NCBI RefSeq assembly: GCF_006376615.1
Contig: NZ_VEXQ01000002.1
Coordinates: 186,001 to 250,000 of the forward strand
Length of the DNA: 64,000 bases
Direction: 5' to 3'
Source: Buttiauxella sp. B2
Lineage (GTDB): Bacteria > Pseudomonadota > Gammaproteobacteria > Enterobacterales > Enterobacteriaceae
Part shown: positions 1 through 9,123 of the stretch, one piece after another
Layout of the letters: every line of letters begins with the position of its first letter
Numbering within the stretch: the stretch's first letter is position 1
Notes under the pieces: generated by a model
The model's database searches: none
Seen by the model: the letters and a program-made list of their open reading frames with translations, nothing else
What the model was told of the DNA's origin: nothing
Made by a program: the position numbers and the translations under genes

Positions 1-1300
1 CAAAAATACCAATTGAACCGGTCAATGTATTCGGGCTTGCGACGATGTAATCGGCCGGGGTGGAAACCCAGTAACCACCCGATGCCGCCATACCGCCCAT
101 GGAAACCACAATTGGCTTGCCCGCAGCTTTCGCAGCCGCCAGTTCATCACGGATAACTTCTGATGCACTAACACTGCCACCTGGGCTGTTAACTCGCAGC
201 ACAATCGCTTTCACTTTAGGATCAAGGCGTGCTTCACGAATTTGTATGGCAGTGGTATCACCACCAACCTGGCCTGGAGTTTCCTCGCCGTCCATAATTG
301 CGCCATTTACGAGGATCACCGCAATCGCATCACCTTTGTCGGCAGGTTTTTTCACTACGTAGTCATACATACTGGTGTAGCTGAAATCTTTGTTTTCTTT
401 GTTCCAGCCAAACTGTTTGATCATCGCTTTATCAACGGTTGCGCTGCTGGCGAGCTCATCAACCAGTTTGTTATCCAGTGCGTATTTCGCGGTGTCACCA
501 CCGAGTTTTTGCAAGTTATCAAGCAGACCTTGCGCACCAGGGAACACTTGTTGAGCGGTTATCTGGCGGTTAGCCGCAATAGTCCCAAGATAGTTTTGCC
601 ACAGCTCACCAATCCAGCGGCTGTCCGCTTCTTTTGCCGCAGGAGACATGTCATCGCGAATAAATGGTTCAACGGCGGACTTATAAGTCCCCACGCGGAA
701 GATATGCGTGGACACTTTCAGCTTATCGAGCAGCGTTTTGTAATACAGCGAGTTAGTGGCGAAACCGTGTAAATCCACCATGCCTTGCGGAGAGAGCCAG
801 ATTTTATTGGCGAAACTCGCCAGATAATATTGCCCTTGGTTATAGCTATCACCCACCGCATACACTGGCTTGCCGCTATCGCGGAATTCACGCAGCGCTT
901 TGCCGATATATTGCATAGATGGTTGATCACCACCGGCAAACTCTTTTAAATCCAGCACGATACCGGTGATATTGCGGTCGTCTTTGGCCTGGCGAATAGT
1001 ATCGACCACATCAAACAGGGAGTTTTCCTGCAATCGGTCGGAACTGGCACCCAGCAACTGACGGCCAATCACACCCAATTTATTGCTCACCGATGGCTTA
1101 TCGACTACCACACCAGTGATATCAAGCAACAATGCGCCACGTGCAGGTTCTGCTGGTGCGCTGTTGATCTGCATCCAGATCCCAACACCAACCAGTACCA
1201 GAAGAACTAAAAAGAGGTTGAGAATAAACTCTCGAATAAAGTTAAGCAGACGCCAGGTCCACTTAAAAAAACCGGCAACAAATCGCCCAATGGTACGCAT
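1..1300 (-). CDS. sppA: Protease IV (signal peptide peptidase), partial
   Basis: This is the N-terminal part, about 433 residues, of the inner-membrane serine protease that degrades cleaved signal peptides; the C-terminus lies beyond base 1. Translation from ATG at 1300 gives a cytoplasmic start, one membrane segment at about residues 20-42, then a periplasmic region. A GTYKSAVEPF motif carries the general-base lysine and MGGMAASGGYW carries the nucleophilic serine near residue 407 (Ser409 in E. coli). The usual length is about 618 residues. The gene is divergent from ydjA, as in E. coli. Confidence 0.97.
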   Translation of the reverse strand, partial: MRTIGRFVAGFFKWTWRLLNFIREFILNLFLVLLVLVGVGIWMQINSAPAEPARGALLLDITGVVVDKPSVSNKLGVIGRQLLGASSDRLQENSLFDVVDTIRQAKDDRNITGIVLDLKEFAGGDQPSMQYIGKALREFRDSGKPVYAVGDSYNQGQYYLASFANKIWLSPQGMVDLHGFATNSLYYKTLLDKLKVSTHIFRVGTYKSAVEPFIRDDMSPAAKEADSRWIGELWQNYLGTIAANRQITAQQVFPGAQGLLDNLQKLGGDTAKYALDNKLVDELASSATVDKAMIKQFGWNKENKDFSYTSMYDYVVKKPADKGDAIAVILVNGAIMDGEETPGQVGGDTTAIQIREARLDPKVKAIVLRVNSPGGSVSASEVIRDELAAAKAAGKPIVVSMGGMAASGGYWVSTPADYIVASPNTLTGSIGIF

Positions 1301-1470
1301 GTACTCTCCGTAACGTTCAACAAGCTGCCGCATCTCACTATATAGCAGCTAAAGTGACTGCTATCCTAAATATCCCCAGGGCAAAAGTCAGTAGGAAATC
1401 TGCCCTGCGCTGTAACAAAATCACCTGCTGTGTTAATTTTGCCGATTAAATTCATTACAGGGGTTATCAA

Positions 1471-2022
1471 ATGGATGCACTTGAATTACTTCTTAACCGC
1501 CGCAGCGCTTCCCGTCTGGCTGAACCCGCCCCAACAGGTGAGGCGCTTGAAAATATTATTCGTGCCGGTATGCGCGCGCCTGATCACGGAACACTGCAAC
1601 CGTGGCGCTTTATTGTGATTGAAGGTGAAGGCCGTGAACGCTTCAGTAAAGTCATGGAACAAGCCGCTATTGCTGAAGAGCAAGACGAAAAGGGTATCGA
1701 AAAAGCGCGCACTGCGCCGTTCCGTGCTCCTCAAATTATCGCGGTTGTCGCTCATTGCGATGACAATCATAAAGTCCCGGTCTGGGAACAGGTTGTGTCT
1801 GCTGGCTGTGCGGTAATGGCAATGCAGATGGCGGCGGTCGCTCAGGGCTATAACGGCATCTGGCGTACTGGTATCTGGACGGAAAGCGAAGCCGTGCGTG
1901 AAGCGCTTCACTGTCGTGAACAAGACGAAGTCGTTGGTTTCCTGTATCTGGGAACGCCACAACTGAAAGCCTCTACCACGGTGAGTGTGTCCGACATCGC
2001 CCCGTTTGTGCGCAGATTCTAA
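1471..2022 (+). CDS. ydjA: Nitroreductase-family oxidoreductase YdjA
   Basis: The 183-residue protein is a minimal FMN-dependent nitroreductase, the usual length for YdjA. The N-terminal [12 protein letters not shown] followed by [12 protein letters not shown] is the FMN-binding signature of this short subfamily. The physiological substrate is not established. The start at 1471 has an AGGGG ribosome-binding site 8 bases upstream. It is followed by selD in the same direction, as in E. coli, with a 118-base gap that may hold a separate selD promoter. Confidence 0.96.
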   Translation: MDALELLLNRRSASRLAEPAPTGEALENIIRAGMRAPDHGTLQPWRFIVIEGEGRERFSKVMEQAAIAEEQDEKGIEKARTAPFRAPQIIAVVAHCDDNHKVPVWEQVVSAGCAVMAMQMAAVAQGYNGIWRTGIWTESEAVREALHCREQDEVVGFLYLGTPQLKASTTVSVSDIAPFVRRF

Positions 2023-2140
2023 GCAAACACGCAAAAGCTGTCTGGATTGTGAGCAAGAACGGCGCAATTCAGACACGCGGTCTTACCTCCTTGTCATTTG
2101 AGCGCTACCATAGAGCGATTGCCAATGACAGGAGTAGTCC

Positions 2141-3184
2141 ATGAGTGAGCAAACCGTTCGTTTGACCCAGTACAGCCACGGAGCTGGTTGCGGCTGCAAA
2201 ATTTCCCCGAAAGTCCTGCAAACTATTCTGCACTCTGAACAGGCAAAATTTGTTGATCCCAATTTGCTGGTAGGGAACGAGACCAGTGATGATGCGGCGG
2301 TTTACGATCTGGGCAACGGTACTTGCGTCATCAGCACCACCGATTTCTTTATGCCAATTGTTGACGATCCGTTCGACTTTGGGCGTATTGCTGCCACTAA
2401 CGCTATCAGTGATATCTACGCGATGGGCGGAAAACCGATTATGGCTATCGCTATTCTCGGTTGGCCTATTAACACGCTGGCCCCAGAAATCGCGCGTAAA
2501 GTGATTGAAGGCGGGCGATTCGTTTGCCAGCAAGCGGGCATTTCCCTGGCTGGTGGTCATTCCATCGACGCACCAGAGCCTATTTTTGGGCTCGCAGTGA
2601 CCGGCATTGTGCCAACTGATCGCGTTAAGAAAAACAGCTCGGCCACCGCAGGTTGCAAACTGTTCCTCACCAAGCCGCTCGGTATTGGCGTGTTGACCAC
2701 TGCTGAGAAAAAATCGCTGCTAAAACCTGAACACTACGGCCTTGCGGCAGAAGTCATGTGCCAATTGAATAAACCGGGTGCGGAATTTGCCGACATCGAA
2801 GGTGTTACCTCGATGACCGATGTTACCGGTTTTGGCCTGTTGGGGCACCTTAGCGAAATGTGCCAGGGCGCAGGGGTTCAGGCTGAAGTCTGGTTCGATA
2901 AAGTTCCTAAACTGCCGGATGTCGAAGACTATATCGCGCAAGGTTGTGTGCCAGGCGGAACCGCGCGTAACTTCGCAAGCTACGGTTCGGTTATGGGCGA
3001 AATGACCCAGGCGCAGCGTGATTTACTCTGTGACCCACAGACTTCCGGTGGCTTGTTATTAGCCGTTGAAGCCGATGCAGAAGCCGCTGTTGCCGCTGTT
3101 GCCGAAAAAAATGGTATCAAACTGACGGCGATTGGCGAGCTAAAAGAAGCGCGTGCCGGTCGCCCGATGATTGAGATTCGTTAA
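2141..3184 (+). CDS. selD: Selenide, water dikinase (selenophosphate synthase)
   Basis: SelD makes selenophosphate from selenide and ATP, the selenium donor for selenocysteine and selenouridine in tRNA. The 347-residue length is standard. The essential Cys17 and Lys20 are present in GAGCGCK, so this is the cysteine form and not a selenocysteine form. ATP-binding acidic motifs ([15 protein letters not shown]) follow. The start is preceded by a GACAGGAG ribosome-binding site. It is followed 4 bases later by topB, which suggests co-transcription. Confidence 0.98.
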   Translation: MSEQTVRLTQYSHGAGCGCKISPKVLQTILHSEQAKFVDPNLLVGNETSDDAAVYDLGNGTCVISTTDFFMPIVDDPFDFGRIAATNAISDIYAMGGKPIMAIAILGWPINTLAPEIARKVIEGGRFVCQQAGISLAGGHSIDAPEPIFGLAVTGIVPTDRVKKNSSATAGCKLFLTKPLGIGVLTTAEKKSLLKPEHYGLAAEVMCQLNKPGAEFADIEGVTSMTDVTGFGLLGHLSEMCQGAGVQAEVWFDKVPKLPDVEDYIAQGCVPGGTARNFASYGSVMGEMTQAQRDLLCDPQTSGGLLLAVEADAEAAVAAVAEKNGIKLTAIGELKEARAGRPMIEIR

Positions 3185-3188
3185 TCTG

Positions 3189-5180
3189 ATGCGTCTGTTT
3201 ATTGCCGAAAAACCCAGCCTCGCTCGCGCTATTGCTGATGTGCTACCCAAACCCCATCGTCGGGGTGATGGGTTTATTGAGTGTGGTAATGGGCAAGTTG
3301 TGACCTGGTGTATCGGTCACTTGCTGGAACAGGCTCAGCCGGATGCTTACGATGGCCGTTACGCGCGCTGGAATCTTGCCGACTTACCGATTGTGCCGGA
3401 AAAATGGCAGTTACAGCCGCGCCCGTCGGTCACCAAACAGCTCAATGCCATCAAAAAACTGCTCGTGCAGGCTGACGAAGTGGTTCACGCAGGTGACCCG
3501 GATCGCGAAGGGCAACTGCTGGTAGACGAAGTGCTGGACTATCTTGAACTCGCACCCGAAAAGCGCCAGCAAGTGCAACGCTGTTTGATTAACGATCTTA
3601 ACCCGCAAGCTGTTGAACGTGCTATTACCCGTCTGCGTGCGAACAGTGAATTCATCCCACTGTGTGTTTCAGCACTTGCCCGTGCCCGTGCAGACTGGCT
3701 TTACGGTATCAACATGACCCGCGCTTACACCATTCTTGGGCGTAATGCGGGTTACCAGGGCGTGCTTTCTGTCGGGCGTGTGCAAACGCCTGTACTGGGT
3801 CTTGTTGTACGTCGTGATGAAGAAATTGAGAACTTCATTGCGAAAGATTTCTTTGAAGTGAAAGCGCATATTGTCACGCCTGCGGATGAACGCTTTGTGG
3901 CGACCTGGCAGCCAAGCGAATCTTGCGAGCCTTATCAGGACGAAGAAGGGCGCTTATTGCACCGCCCGCTGGCAGAGCATGTGGTGAACCGTATTGGCGG
4001 GCAACCGGCAATCGTCACCGCATATAATGATAAACGGGAATCAGAAGTGGCTCCATTGCCATTCTCGCTTTCCAGTTTGCAAATTGAAGCGGCAAGGCGC
4101 TTTGGTTTAAGTGCGCAGAACGTACTGGATATCTGCCAGAAGTTGTATGAAACACACAAGCTGATCACTTATCCTCGCTCTGATTGTCGTTACTTACCGG
4201 AAGAACATTTTGCTGGTCGCCACGCGGTACTGAACGCAATCAGCATTCATCAGCCTGACTTGTTGCCGCAGCCTGCGGTTAATACCGATCTGCGTAACCG
4301 CTGTTGGGATGATAAAAAAGTTGATGCCCACCATGCGATAATTCCTACGGCGCGTAGCTCTAAGATCTCGCTTTCTGAAAATGAAGCTAAAGTTTACAAC
4401 CTCGTCGCCCGACAATACCTAATGCAGTTCTGTGCCGATGCGGTGTTCCGTAAATGCACCATCGATCTCGATATTGCTGGCGGTAAGTTTAACGCCAAAG
4501 CGCGTTTCCTGGCCGAGGCGGGCTGGCGTACGCTGTTGGGAAGTAAAGAACGCGACGAAGAGAACGATGGCACGCCGTTGCCGGTGGTGGCTAAAGGTGA
4601 CGAACTGTTGTGTGAAAAAGGTGAAGTGATTGAGCGTCAAACTCAGCCGCCACGCCATTTCACCGATGCGACGTTGCTCTCTGCAATGACCGGGATTGCT
4701 CGTTTTGTGCAGGATAAAGATCTGAAAAAGATCCTGCGAGCAACGGACGGGTTGGGTACTGAAGCAACCCGGGCCGGGATCATAGAACTGTTATTTAAGC
4801 GTACTTTCCTGGTGAAAAAAGGACGCTATATTCATTCGTCTGATGCAGGTCGTGCGTTGATTCATTCGCTCCCAGAACTGGCAGCAAGGCCGGATATGAC
4901 AGCACAGTGGGAATCGACACTGACGCAAATCAGCGAAAAGCAGTGTCGTTATCAGGACTTTATGCAGCCGCTGGTGCAAACCCTGTATGAATTGATTCAT
5001 CAAGCGCGTACCAAGCCGGTTCATCACGCTTTCAAAGGGGTTAAAGCCCCGGACGATCAGAAAAAACCACGCAAGCAATGGGCGAAAAAAGAGGGAAGTG
5101 ATGATGCGACTAAAAAACCTGCTCGTCGTCGGCGCAGCACTGATAATGACCAGCCTGCCGGGGATGGCACAACGCCTTGA
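3189..5180 (+). CDS. topB: DNA topoisomerase III
   Basis: This type IA topoisomerase decatenates replication intermediates. The Toprim acidic triad GDPDREGQ lies near residue 105 and the active-site tyrosine lies in [12 protein letters not shown] near residue 328. At 663 residues it is slightly longer than the 653 of E. coli. The C-terminus is a basic, low-complexity tail (KKPARRRRS), as in other enterobacterial TopB. The in-frame ATG at 3171 lies inside selD; 3189 starts the conserved [17 protein letters not shown] and is chosen. The last 80 bases overlap ynjH in another frame. Confidence 0.97.
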   Translation: MRLFIAEKPSLARAIADVLPKPHRRGDGFIECGNGQVVTWCIGHLLEQAQPDAYDGRYARWNLADLPIVPEKWQLQPRPSVTKQLNAIKKLLVQADEVVHAGDPDREGQLLVDEVLDYLELAPEKRQQVQRCLINDLNPQAVERAITRLRANSEFIPLCVSALARARADWLYGINMTRAYTILGRNAGYQGVLSVGRVQTPVLGLVVRRDEEIENFIAKDFFEVKAHIVTPADERFVATWQPSESCEPYQDEEGRLLHRPLAEHVVNRIGGQPAIVTAYNDKRESEVAPLPFSLSSLQIEAARRFGLSAQNVLDICQKLYETHKLITYPRSDCRYLPEEHFAGRHAVLNAISIHQPDLLPQPAVNTDLRNRCWDDKKVDAHHAIIPTARSSKISLSENEAKVYNLVARQYLMQFCADAVFRKCTIDLDIAGGKFNAKARFLAEAGWRTLLGSKERDEENDGTPLPVVAKGDELLCEKGEVIERQTQPPRHFTDATLLSAMTGIARFVQDKDLKKILRATDGLGTEATRAGIIELLFKRTFLVKKGRYIHSSDAGRALIHSLPELAARPDMTAQWESTLTQISEKQCRYQDFMQPLVQTLYELIHQARTKPVHHAFKGVKAPDDQKKPRKQWAKKEGSDDATKKPARRRRSTDNDQPAGDGTTP

Positions 5181-5388
5181 TCCGCAGGTCGATATCAACG
5201 TGCCGGCGGAAGTGTTTAGCTCTCAAGGGCAGCGCGCTGCGCCGTGTAGCCAGTGTTGTATTTATCAGGATCAGAATTATTCTGAAGGAGCAGTGGTGAA
5301 AGCTGATGGTGGTGTATTGCTACAGTGCCAGCGTGACGAGAAGACCCTCAGCACGAATCCTTTAGTGTGGCGTCGCGTAAAGACATAA
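5101..5388 (+). CDS. ynjH: Small secreted DUF1496 protein YnjH
   Basis: The protein has about 95 residues with a cleavable signal peptide ([18 protein letters not shown], cut after about residue 23) and a conserved [17 protein letters not shown] core rich in cysteines, typical of DUF1496. The function is unknown and a periplasmic location is inferred. GTG ATG ATG codons stand in tandem; GAGGG lies upstream and 5101 or 5104 is the likely start. It begins inside the topB coding region and its 3' end overlaps the convergent nudG gene by 41 bases. Confidence 0.9.
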   Translation: MMRLKNLLVVGAALIMTSLPGMAQRLDPQVDINVPAEVFSSQGQRAAPCSQCCIYQDQNYSEGAVVKADGGVLLQCQRDEKTLSTNPLVWRRVKT

Positions 5389-5761
5389 ACGCTTCAAGTA
5401 AGGGAATATCTGCCGGGGCAAGCGTGTAATTAAACGCCTCGGCAGGTAAACACCAGACCAGTTCACTGTGGCAAAGCGCTGTCATTTCACCGGTAAACTC
5501 AGGCACATGCCAGGCATGAAGATGAATAATCCGCCCGGACACTTCACGCTGATGGCTGGCGACATAATTCCCCACCACCGCTTTAATCGCTAATTCTTCT
5601 TCAAGCTCCCGCGTAAGTGCAGCAGGCTGCGACTCTTTCCCGTCAACTTTGCCGCCAGGAAATTCCCACAAACCCGCCTGGTCACCGCTTTCAGGGCGAC
5701 GTGCGAGCAAAATTTTACCGTGTTGCTCAATAATGGCCGCAACCACATCAATGCTTTTCAT
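5348..5761 (-). CDS. nudG: Nudix pyrimidine (deoxy)nucleoside triphosphate pyrophosphohydrolase
   Basis: NudG hydrolyses pyrimidine NTPs, with a preference for 5-hydroxy-CTP and 5-methyl-dCTP in E. coli. The Nudix box GGKVDGKESQPAALTRELEE matches G-x5-E-x7-REUxEExGU. The start at MKSIDVVAAII gives 137 residues, against 135 in E. coli; the longer upstream frame would overlap ynjA and lacks family similarity. It converges with ynjH and diverges from ynjA. Confidence 0.96.
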   Translation of the reverse strand: MKSIDVVAAIIEQHGKILLARRPESGDQAGLWEFPGGKVDGKESQPAALTRELEEELAIKAVVGNYVASHQREVSGRIIHLHAWHVPEFTGEMTALCHSELVWCLPAEAFNYTLAPADIPLLEAFMSLRDATLKDSC

Positions 5762-5834
5762 CGTACCTTTCCAAACTTCGTTCGTGGGCGTGGCATAATA
5801 CCCGCCATCAATGCTTATCTGAAGACCTTCCCGA

Positions 5835-6413
5835 ATGATGACTAAAAAGAGCTCCCCGTGGGTGAAACCGCTTGAAAAATTGCCTGCCAGTTTGTGGCCC
5901 ATTGTGACGATGCAACAAAAGCATTTCGGTGCGGTGCTCAACCCCACACGCTGGTGGGGGCGTTTTCCCTATTTATTCTGGCTGGTTGCTTTGTTTGTCG
6001 GTTTTCTTGAGCGGCGACGCTCGGGTATTGATGCGGTGGTGCGTTCATTGGTGATGACGCGTGTCTCCCAGCAATGTTGTTGCGAATTCTGCATTGATGC
6101 CAACAGTTTGCGGCTGGCAGAACGCAGTGGTTCGATGGAAAAAGTACTGGCGGTTGCCAACTGGAGTGAGGAAACATTGTTCACCGCTAAAGAACAAACC
6201 GCGTTGGCCTATGCTGATGCGATGACCGCAACGCCACCGCAAATTAGCGACGCGCTGAAAGAAGAATTGAAAACGCATTTTGATGAGAAAGCCATTACCG
6301 AATTAACCGCGTTAATTGCTTTTCAGAACCTCTCTGCACGTTTTAATGCCGCGTTGGATATACCGGCTCAAGGGTTGTGTGTCAGCACAACGGGGAAACC
6401 GCCCAATGTTTGA
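5835..6413 (+). CDS. ynjA: Carboxymuconolactone-decarboxylase-like peroxidase family protein YnjA
   Basis: The 192-residue product resembles E. coli YnjA along its length: NPTRWWGRFPYLFWLVALF, VRSLVMTRVSQQC and the redox CEFC motif typical of the AhpD/CMD fold. A role in peroxide or thiol redox chemistry is inferred from the family. Two ATGs (5835, 5838) can start it and the ribosome-binding site is poor. In E. coli ynjA lies upstream of ynjB; here it instead precedes ynjF, overlapping it by 8 bases. Confidence 0.9.
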   Translation: MMTKKSSPWVKPLEKLPASLWPIVTMQQKHFGAVLNPTRWWGRFPYLFWLVALFVGFLERRRSGIDAVVRSLVMTRVSQQCCCEFCIDANSLRLAERSGSMEKVLAVANWSEETLFTAKEQTALAYADAMTATPPQISDALKEELKTHFDEKAITELTALIAFQNLSARFNAALDIPAQGLCVSTTGKPPNV

Positions 6414-7017
6414 TAGCTATCTTCATCCTCGCATTAAACCAACGCTTGAGCGTGTGGCAAGTGCACTGGATAAACCCGGCATTACACCCGATGGGCTGAC
6501 ATTGTTAGGTTTTGCTATCGGTGTGCTCGCTTTGCCGTTTCTGGCGCTGCAATGGTATGGCGCAGCGCTAGTGGCTATTGCGCTAAACCGTCTGTTCGAT
6601 GGTTTAGACGGTGCGCTGGCGCGGCGGCGTGGTTTGACCGATGCTGGTGGTTTTCTGGATATCGCCCTGGATTTTTTGTTTTACGCCCTGGTGCCGTTTG
6701 GTTTTATCCTTGCCGACTCTGCGCAAAACGCACTGGCTGGCGGATGGCTTTTGTTTGCGTTTATCGGCACAGGCAGCAGTTTTCTTGCCTTTGCCGCTGT
6801 CGTGCAAAAACATCAGCTTGATAACCCCGGGTATGCACACAAATCGTTTTACTATCTGGGTGGATTAACGGAAGGAACGGAAACCATCGCGCTATTTGTC
6901 TTGAGCTGCCTGTTTCCGCATTTGTTTATCTGGTTCGCATGGGTGTTTGGTGCGTTGTGTTGGATGACGACTTTTACGCGGATATGGAGTGGTTATCAGA
7001 CGTTAAAACGCATTTAA
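6406..7017 (+). CDS. ynjF: CDP-alcohol phosphatidyltransferase family membrane protein YnjF
   Basis: The 203-residue integral membrane protein has the CDP-alcohol phosphotransferase motif DGLDGALARRRGLTD followed by GGFLDIALD, so all metal-binding aspartates are present. By family it transfers a phosphatidyl group from CDP-diacylglycerol to an alcohol, but the acceptor is unknown. Several hydrophobic helices flank the motif. The ATG overlaps the end of ynjA by 8 bases, so the two are translationally coupled. It converges with ynjE across a REP-like repeat. Confidence 0.93.
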   Translation: MFDSYLHPRIKPTLERVASALDKPGITPDGLTLLGFAIGVLALPFLALQWYGAALVAIALNRLFDGLDGALARRRGLTDAGGFLDIALDFLFYALVPFGFILADSAQNALAGGWLLFAFIGTGSSFLAFAAVVQKHQLDNPGYAHKSFYYLGGLTEGTETIALFVLSCLFPHLFIWFAWVFGALCWMTTFTRIWSGYQTLKRI

Positions 7018-7021
7018 TGTC

Positions 7022-7091
7022 GGATGTCGCTAACGCTAATCCGACCTACGAAAACAAGAAGTTGTAGGGTGGATTAGCGTTAGCGACATCC
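7022..7091 (-). repeat. REP-like inverted repeat between ynjF and ynjE
   Basis: A 21-base arm (7022-7042, starting GGATGTCGCTAACG) is perfectly repeated in inverse orientation at 7071-7091, with further partial pairing inward (GACCTAC against GTAGGG). It lies between convergent genes, where REP/BIME elements usually lie, and would form a long hairpin in RNA of either strand, protecting or ending both transcripts. It is probably multicopy in this genome. Confidence 0.85.
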
Positions 7092-7107
7092 ACCAGTGAC
7101 AAAAGGT

Positions 7108-8403
7108 TTAGTCCGGTTTACGCTCGCCCGTCACAACTGAGTTCTGCGGATTACTGCTCCATTCATACCAGCCACCGTCGTACACGCCAACATTCTGCCA
7201 GCCCATTGCGCGAGCATACATGAAGGTTTCAGACGCGCGCCAGCCGGTGCCGCAATAGAACGCAACATGCTGGTCAGGGGTAATGTTCCAGCTTTTCCAC
7301 ATCGCTGCAATGTCATCAGCTGAACGCATGGTGCCGTCTGGATTATGGAAGTCTTCCATATGCGTGGAATCAGAACCTGCATGTCCCCAACGCGCACCGG
7401 CAATCTCACCTTTTGGTTTAATGTAGTTATAGCCGCTGGTGGTGCCGATAAACTCAGGCCACGAACGAATGCTGACCAGAGAGGCATCTTTACGACCTAA
7501 CAGCCCACGAGCTTGCTCGGTGTCGAGCATCAACTGTGGCTGCCCCGGAATGGTTGCACCAAAATCTGGAGCCGGTTTAACGTCATTTGGTAAACCCCGC
7601 TCTACAGGCAATTTTGCATCAGACCAACTCTGCCAGCCGCCATCCAGCATGCGCACATCTTTCACGCCCGCATACAACAGAATTTGTGCGACGCGCGCCG
7701 CAGCGTAGACATCACGCCCGTACATAATCACCGTGGTGTCATGACGAATACCGTGTTTTGCCAACAACGCTTTAAGCTTGTCATCAGAGACTTTATTCCA
7801 CAGCGGTTCGCTTTCGATGTCATTGGTGTCGATGTAATCAGCACCTGGAATATGGCTCAGCAAATACTGTTTTGGCGCACCCCAGGCGGCTTCGATGATT
7901 TTTACTTCGCCCACAGGTTTTGCTACGACAGGTTTATTCTGCATCAGGTTATGTAGCCATTGCGGGTAAACAAGCTGTTCAAAATGCGCCATTTTTTGCA
8001 GGCGGGCAGGTTGTTGCAAAGCATCGGACAACACTGCGATATGCGGATAGCCAAGTTTCACCAGGCGTGCTTTCACCGCTTTTGTTTCATCACTTTGACC
8101 GTACAGCGCAATCAGGCTATCTGGGGCAATGTTGTGCTGCTGTGCCCACAGTTTCAGTTGTTCGTCATTCATCATACCCAGCCAACTGGCAGATAAATTG
8201 AGTGCGGCAGGTTCATGCCCACCCACACCGTGAACGGTTTGCGGCCAACCGTTATAAAAGGCACTTGGACGTGTATCAATAACCACGCCGTGCTGCGCTT
8301 GAATGCTGGAAAAAGTCATCTGAGAAGGCTGGTCTGCAGCGATTGCCATGTGCGCCAACCCAGATAACATCAAGGTGGCGGTTAGTTGAGAAACACGTTT
8401 CAT
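7108..8403 (-). CDS. ynjE: Periplasmic thiosulfate sulfurtransferase with three rhodanese domains
   Basis: The 431-residue protein (435 in E. coli) has a signal peptide (residues 1 to about 22, LMLSGLAHMAIAAD) and three rhodanese-like domains. The catalytic loop CGTGWRAS in the last domain carries the persulfide cysteine near residue 386. It transfers sulfane sulfur in vitro; E. coli YnjE is also linked to molybdopterin synthesis. The AGG ribosome-binding site fits the chosen start. It is the last gene of the minus block headed by ynjB. Confidence 0.95.
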   Translation of the reverse strand: MKRVSQLTATLMLSGLAHMAIAADQPSQMTFSSIQAQHGVVIDTRPSAFYNGWPQTVHGVGGHEPAALNLSASWLGMMNDEQLKLWAQQHNIAPDSLIALYGQSDETKAVKARLVKLGYPHIAVLSDALQQPARLQKMAHFEQLVYPQWLHNLMQNKPVVAKPVGEVKIIEAAWGAPKQYLLSHIPGADYIDTNDIESEPLWNKVSDDKLKALLAKHGIRHDTTVIMYGRDVYAAARVAQILLYAGVKDVRMLDGGWQSWSDAKLPVERGLPNDVKPAPDFGATIPGQPQLMLDTEQARGLLGRKDASLVSIRSWPEFIGTTSGYNYIKPKGEIAGARWGHAGSDSTHMEDFHNPDGTMRSADDIAAMWKSWNITPDQHVAFYCGTGWRASETFMYARAMGWQNVGVYDGGWYEWSSNPQNSVVTGERKPD

Positions 8404-8499
8404 CTTATAACCTGAGAAAGGAGAGAAAAAGAGCCGCTATTCTTGCCAAATATCAGCGGCTATTCTTTGCGGTAACGCATATACCCGGCATTATTCGAA

Positions 8500-9123
8500 T
8501 CAAATCGTAATCACGCGCCCGTTTGTCGGAATATCTTGCGGATCGTGAGTCACCAGCACCACTGGGATGGCTAGTTGTTCAACTTGCTGCCAGACAAACT
8601 GGCGGAATTGCTCACGTAATGTCTGATCGAGGCGTGAGAAAGGTTCATCAAGCAATAATGCTTCCGGTTTTGCCAATAATGCCCGCAACACGCTGATACG
8701 TGCGCGTTCACCACCCGAAAGAGTGGCCGGGTCGCGCCGCGAAAAGTTGGCTAACTGCGCGTTCGCCAGCGCTTCTTCAACGCAATGACGCCGTTGTTCA
8801 CGTCCTTTGAGCTCGGCGGGAAGAGCCATCGCCAGATTCTGTCCGACATTGAGATGGGCGAATAACAGCGAATCTTGAAATAAAATGCCGATTTTACGCC
8901 GCTCAGTGGGCAACGTATCGCGGCGTTGTTGGTTAAGCCATAGCTCGCCCTTCACGCTAAACTCTGCGGGTAGTGATCCGATCATCCAGCTTAAAAATGT
9001 CGATTTACCCGCGCCAGATGGCCCCATTAACGTCAGTACTTCACCGGCAGAAACCGTGAAATTTATGTTCTGAATCAGCGAGCGGGAAGCATTATAAATA
9101 GAGCAATCCTGAACACACAGCAT
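8500..9123 (-). CDS. ynjD: ABC transporter ATPase YnjD
   Basis: The 207-residue ATPase has Walker A GPSGAGKST (about residues 34-42), Q-loop LFQDSLLF, signature LSGGERAR and Walker B ALLLDEP with the catalytic glutamate. It pairs with the YnjC permease and YnjB binding protein. Its start overlaps the ynjC stop by one base, so the two are coupled. The substrate is unproven. Confidence 0.95.
   Translation of the reverse strand: MLCVQDCSIYNASRSLIQNINFTVSAGEVLTLMGPSGAGKSTFLSWMIGSLPAEFSVKGELWLNQQRRDTLPTERRKIGILFQDSLLFAHLNVGQNLAMALPAELKGREQRRHCVEEALANAQLANFSRRDPATLSGGERARISVLRALLAKPEALLLDEPFSRLDQTLREQFRQFVWQQVEQLAIPVVLVTHDPQDIPTNGRVITI

Noticed and set aside
1486..2076. 196-codon minus-strand ORF opposite ydjA
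   Set aside because: It is the antisense shadow of a conserved nitroreductase gene, with composition unlike a folded protein and no start site.
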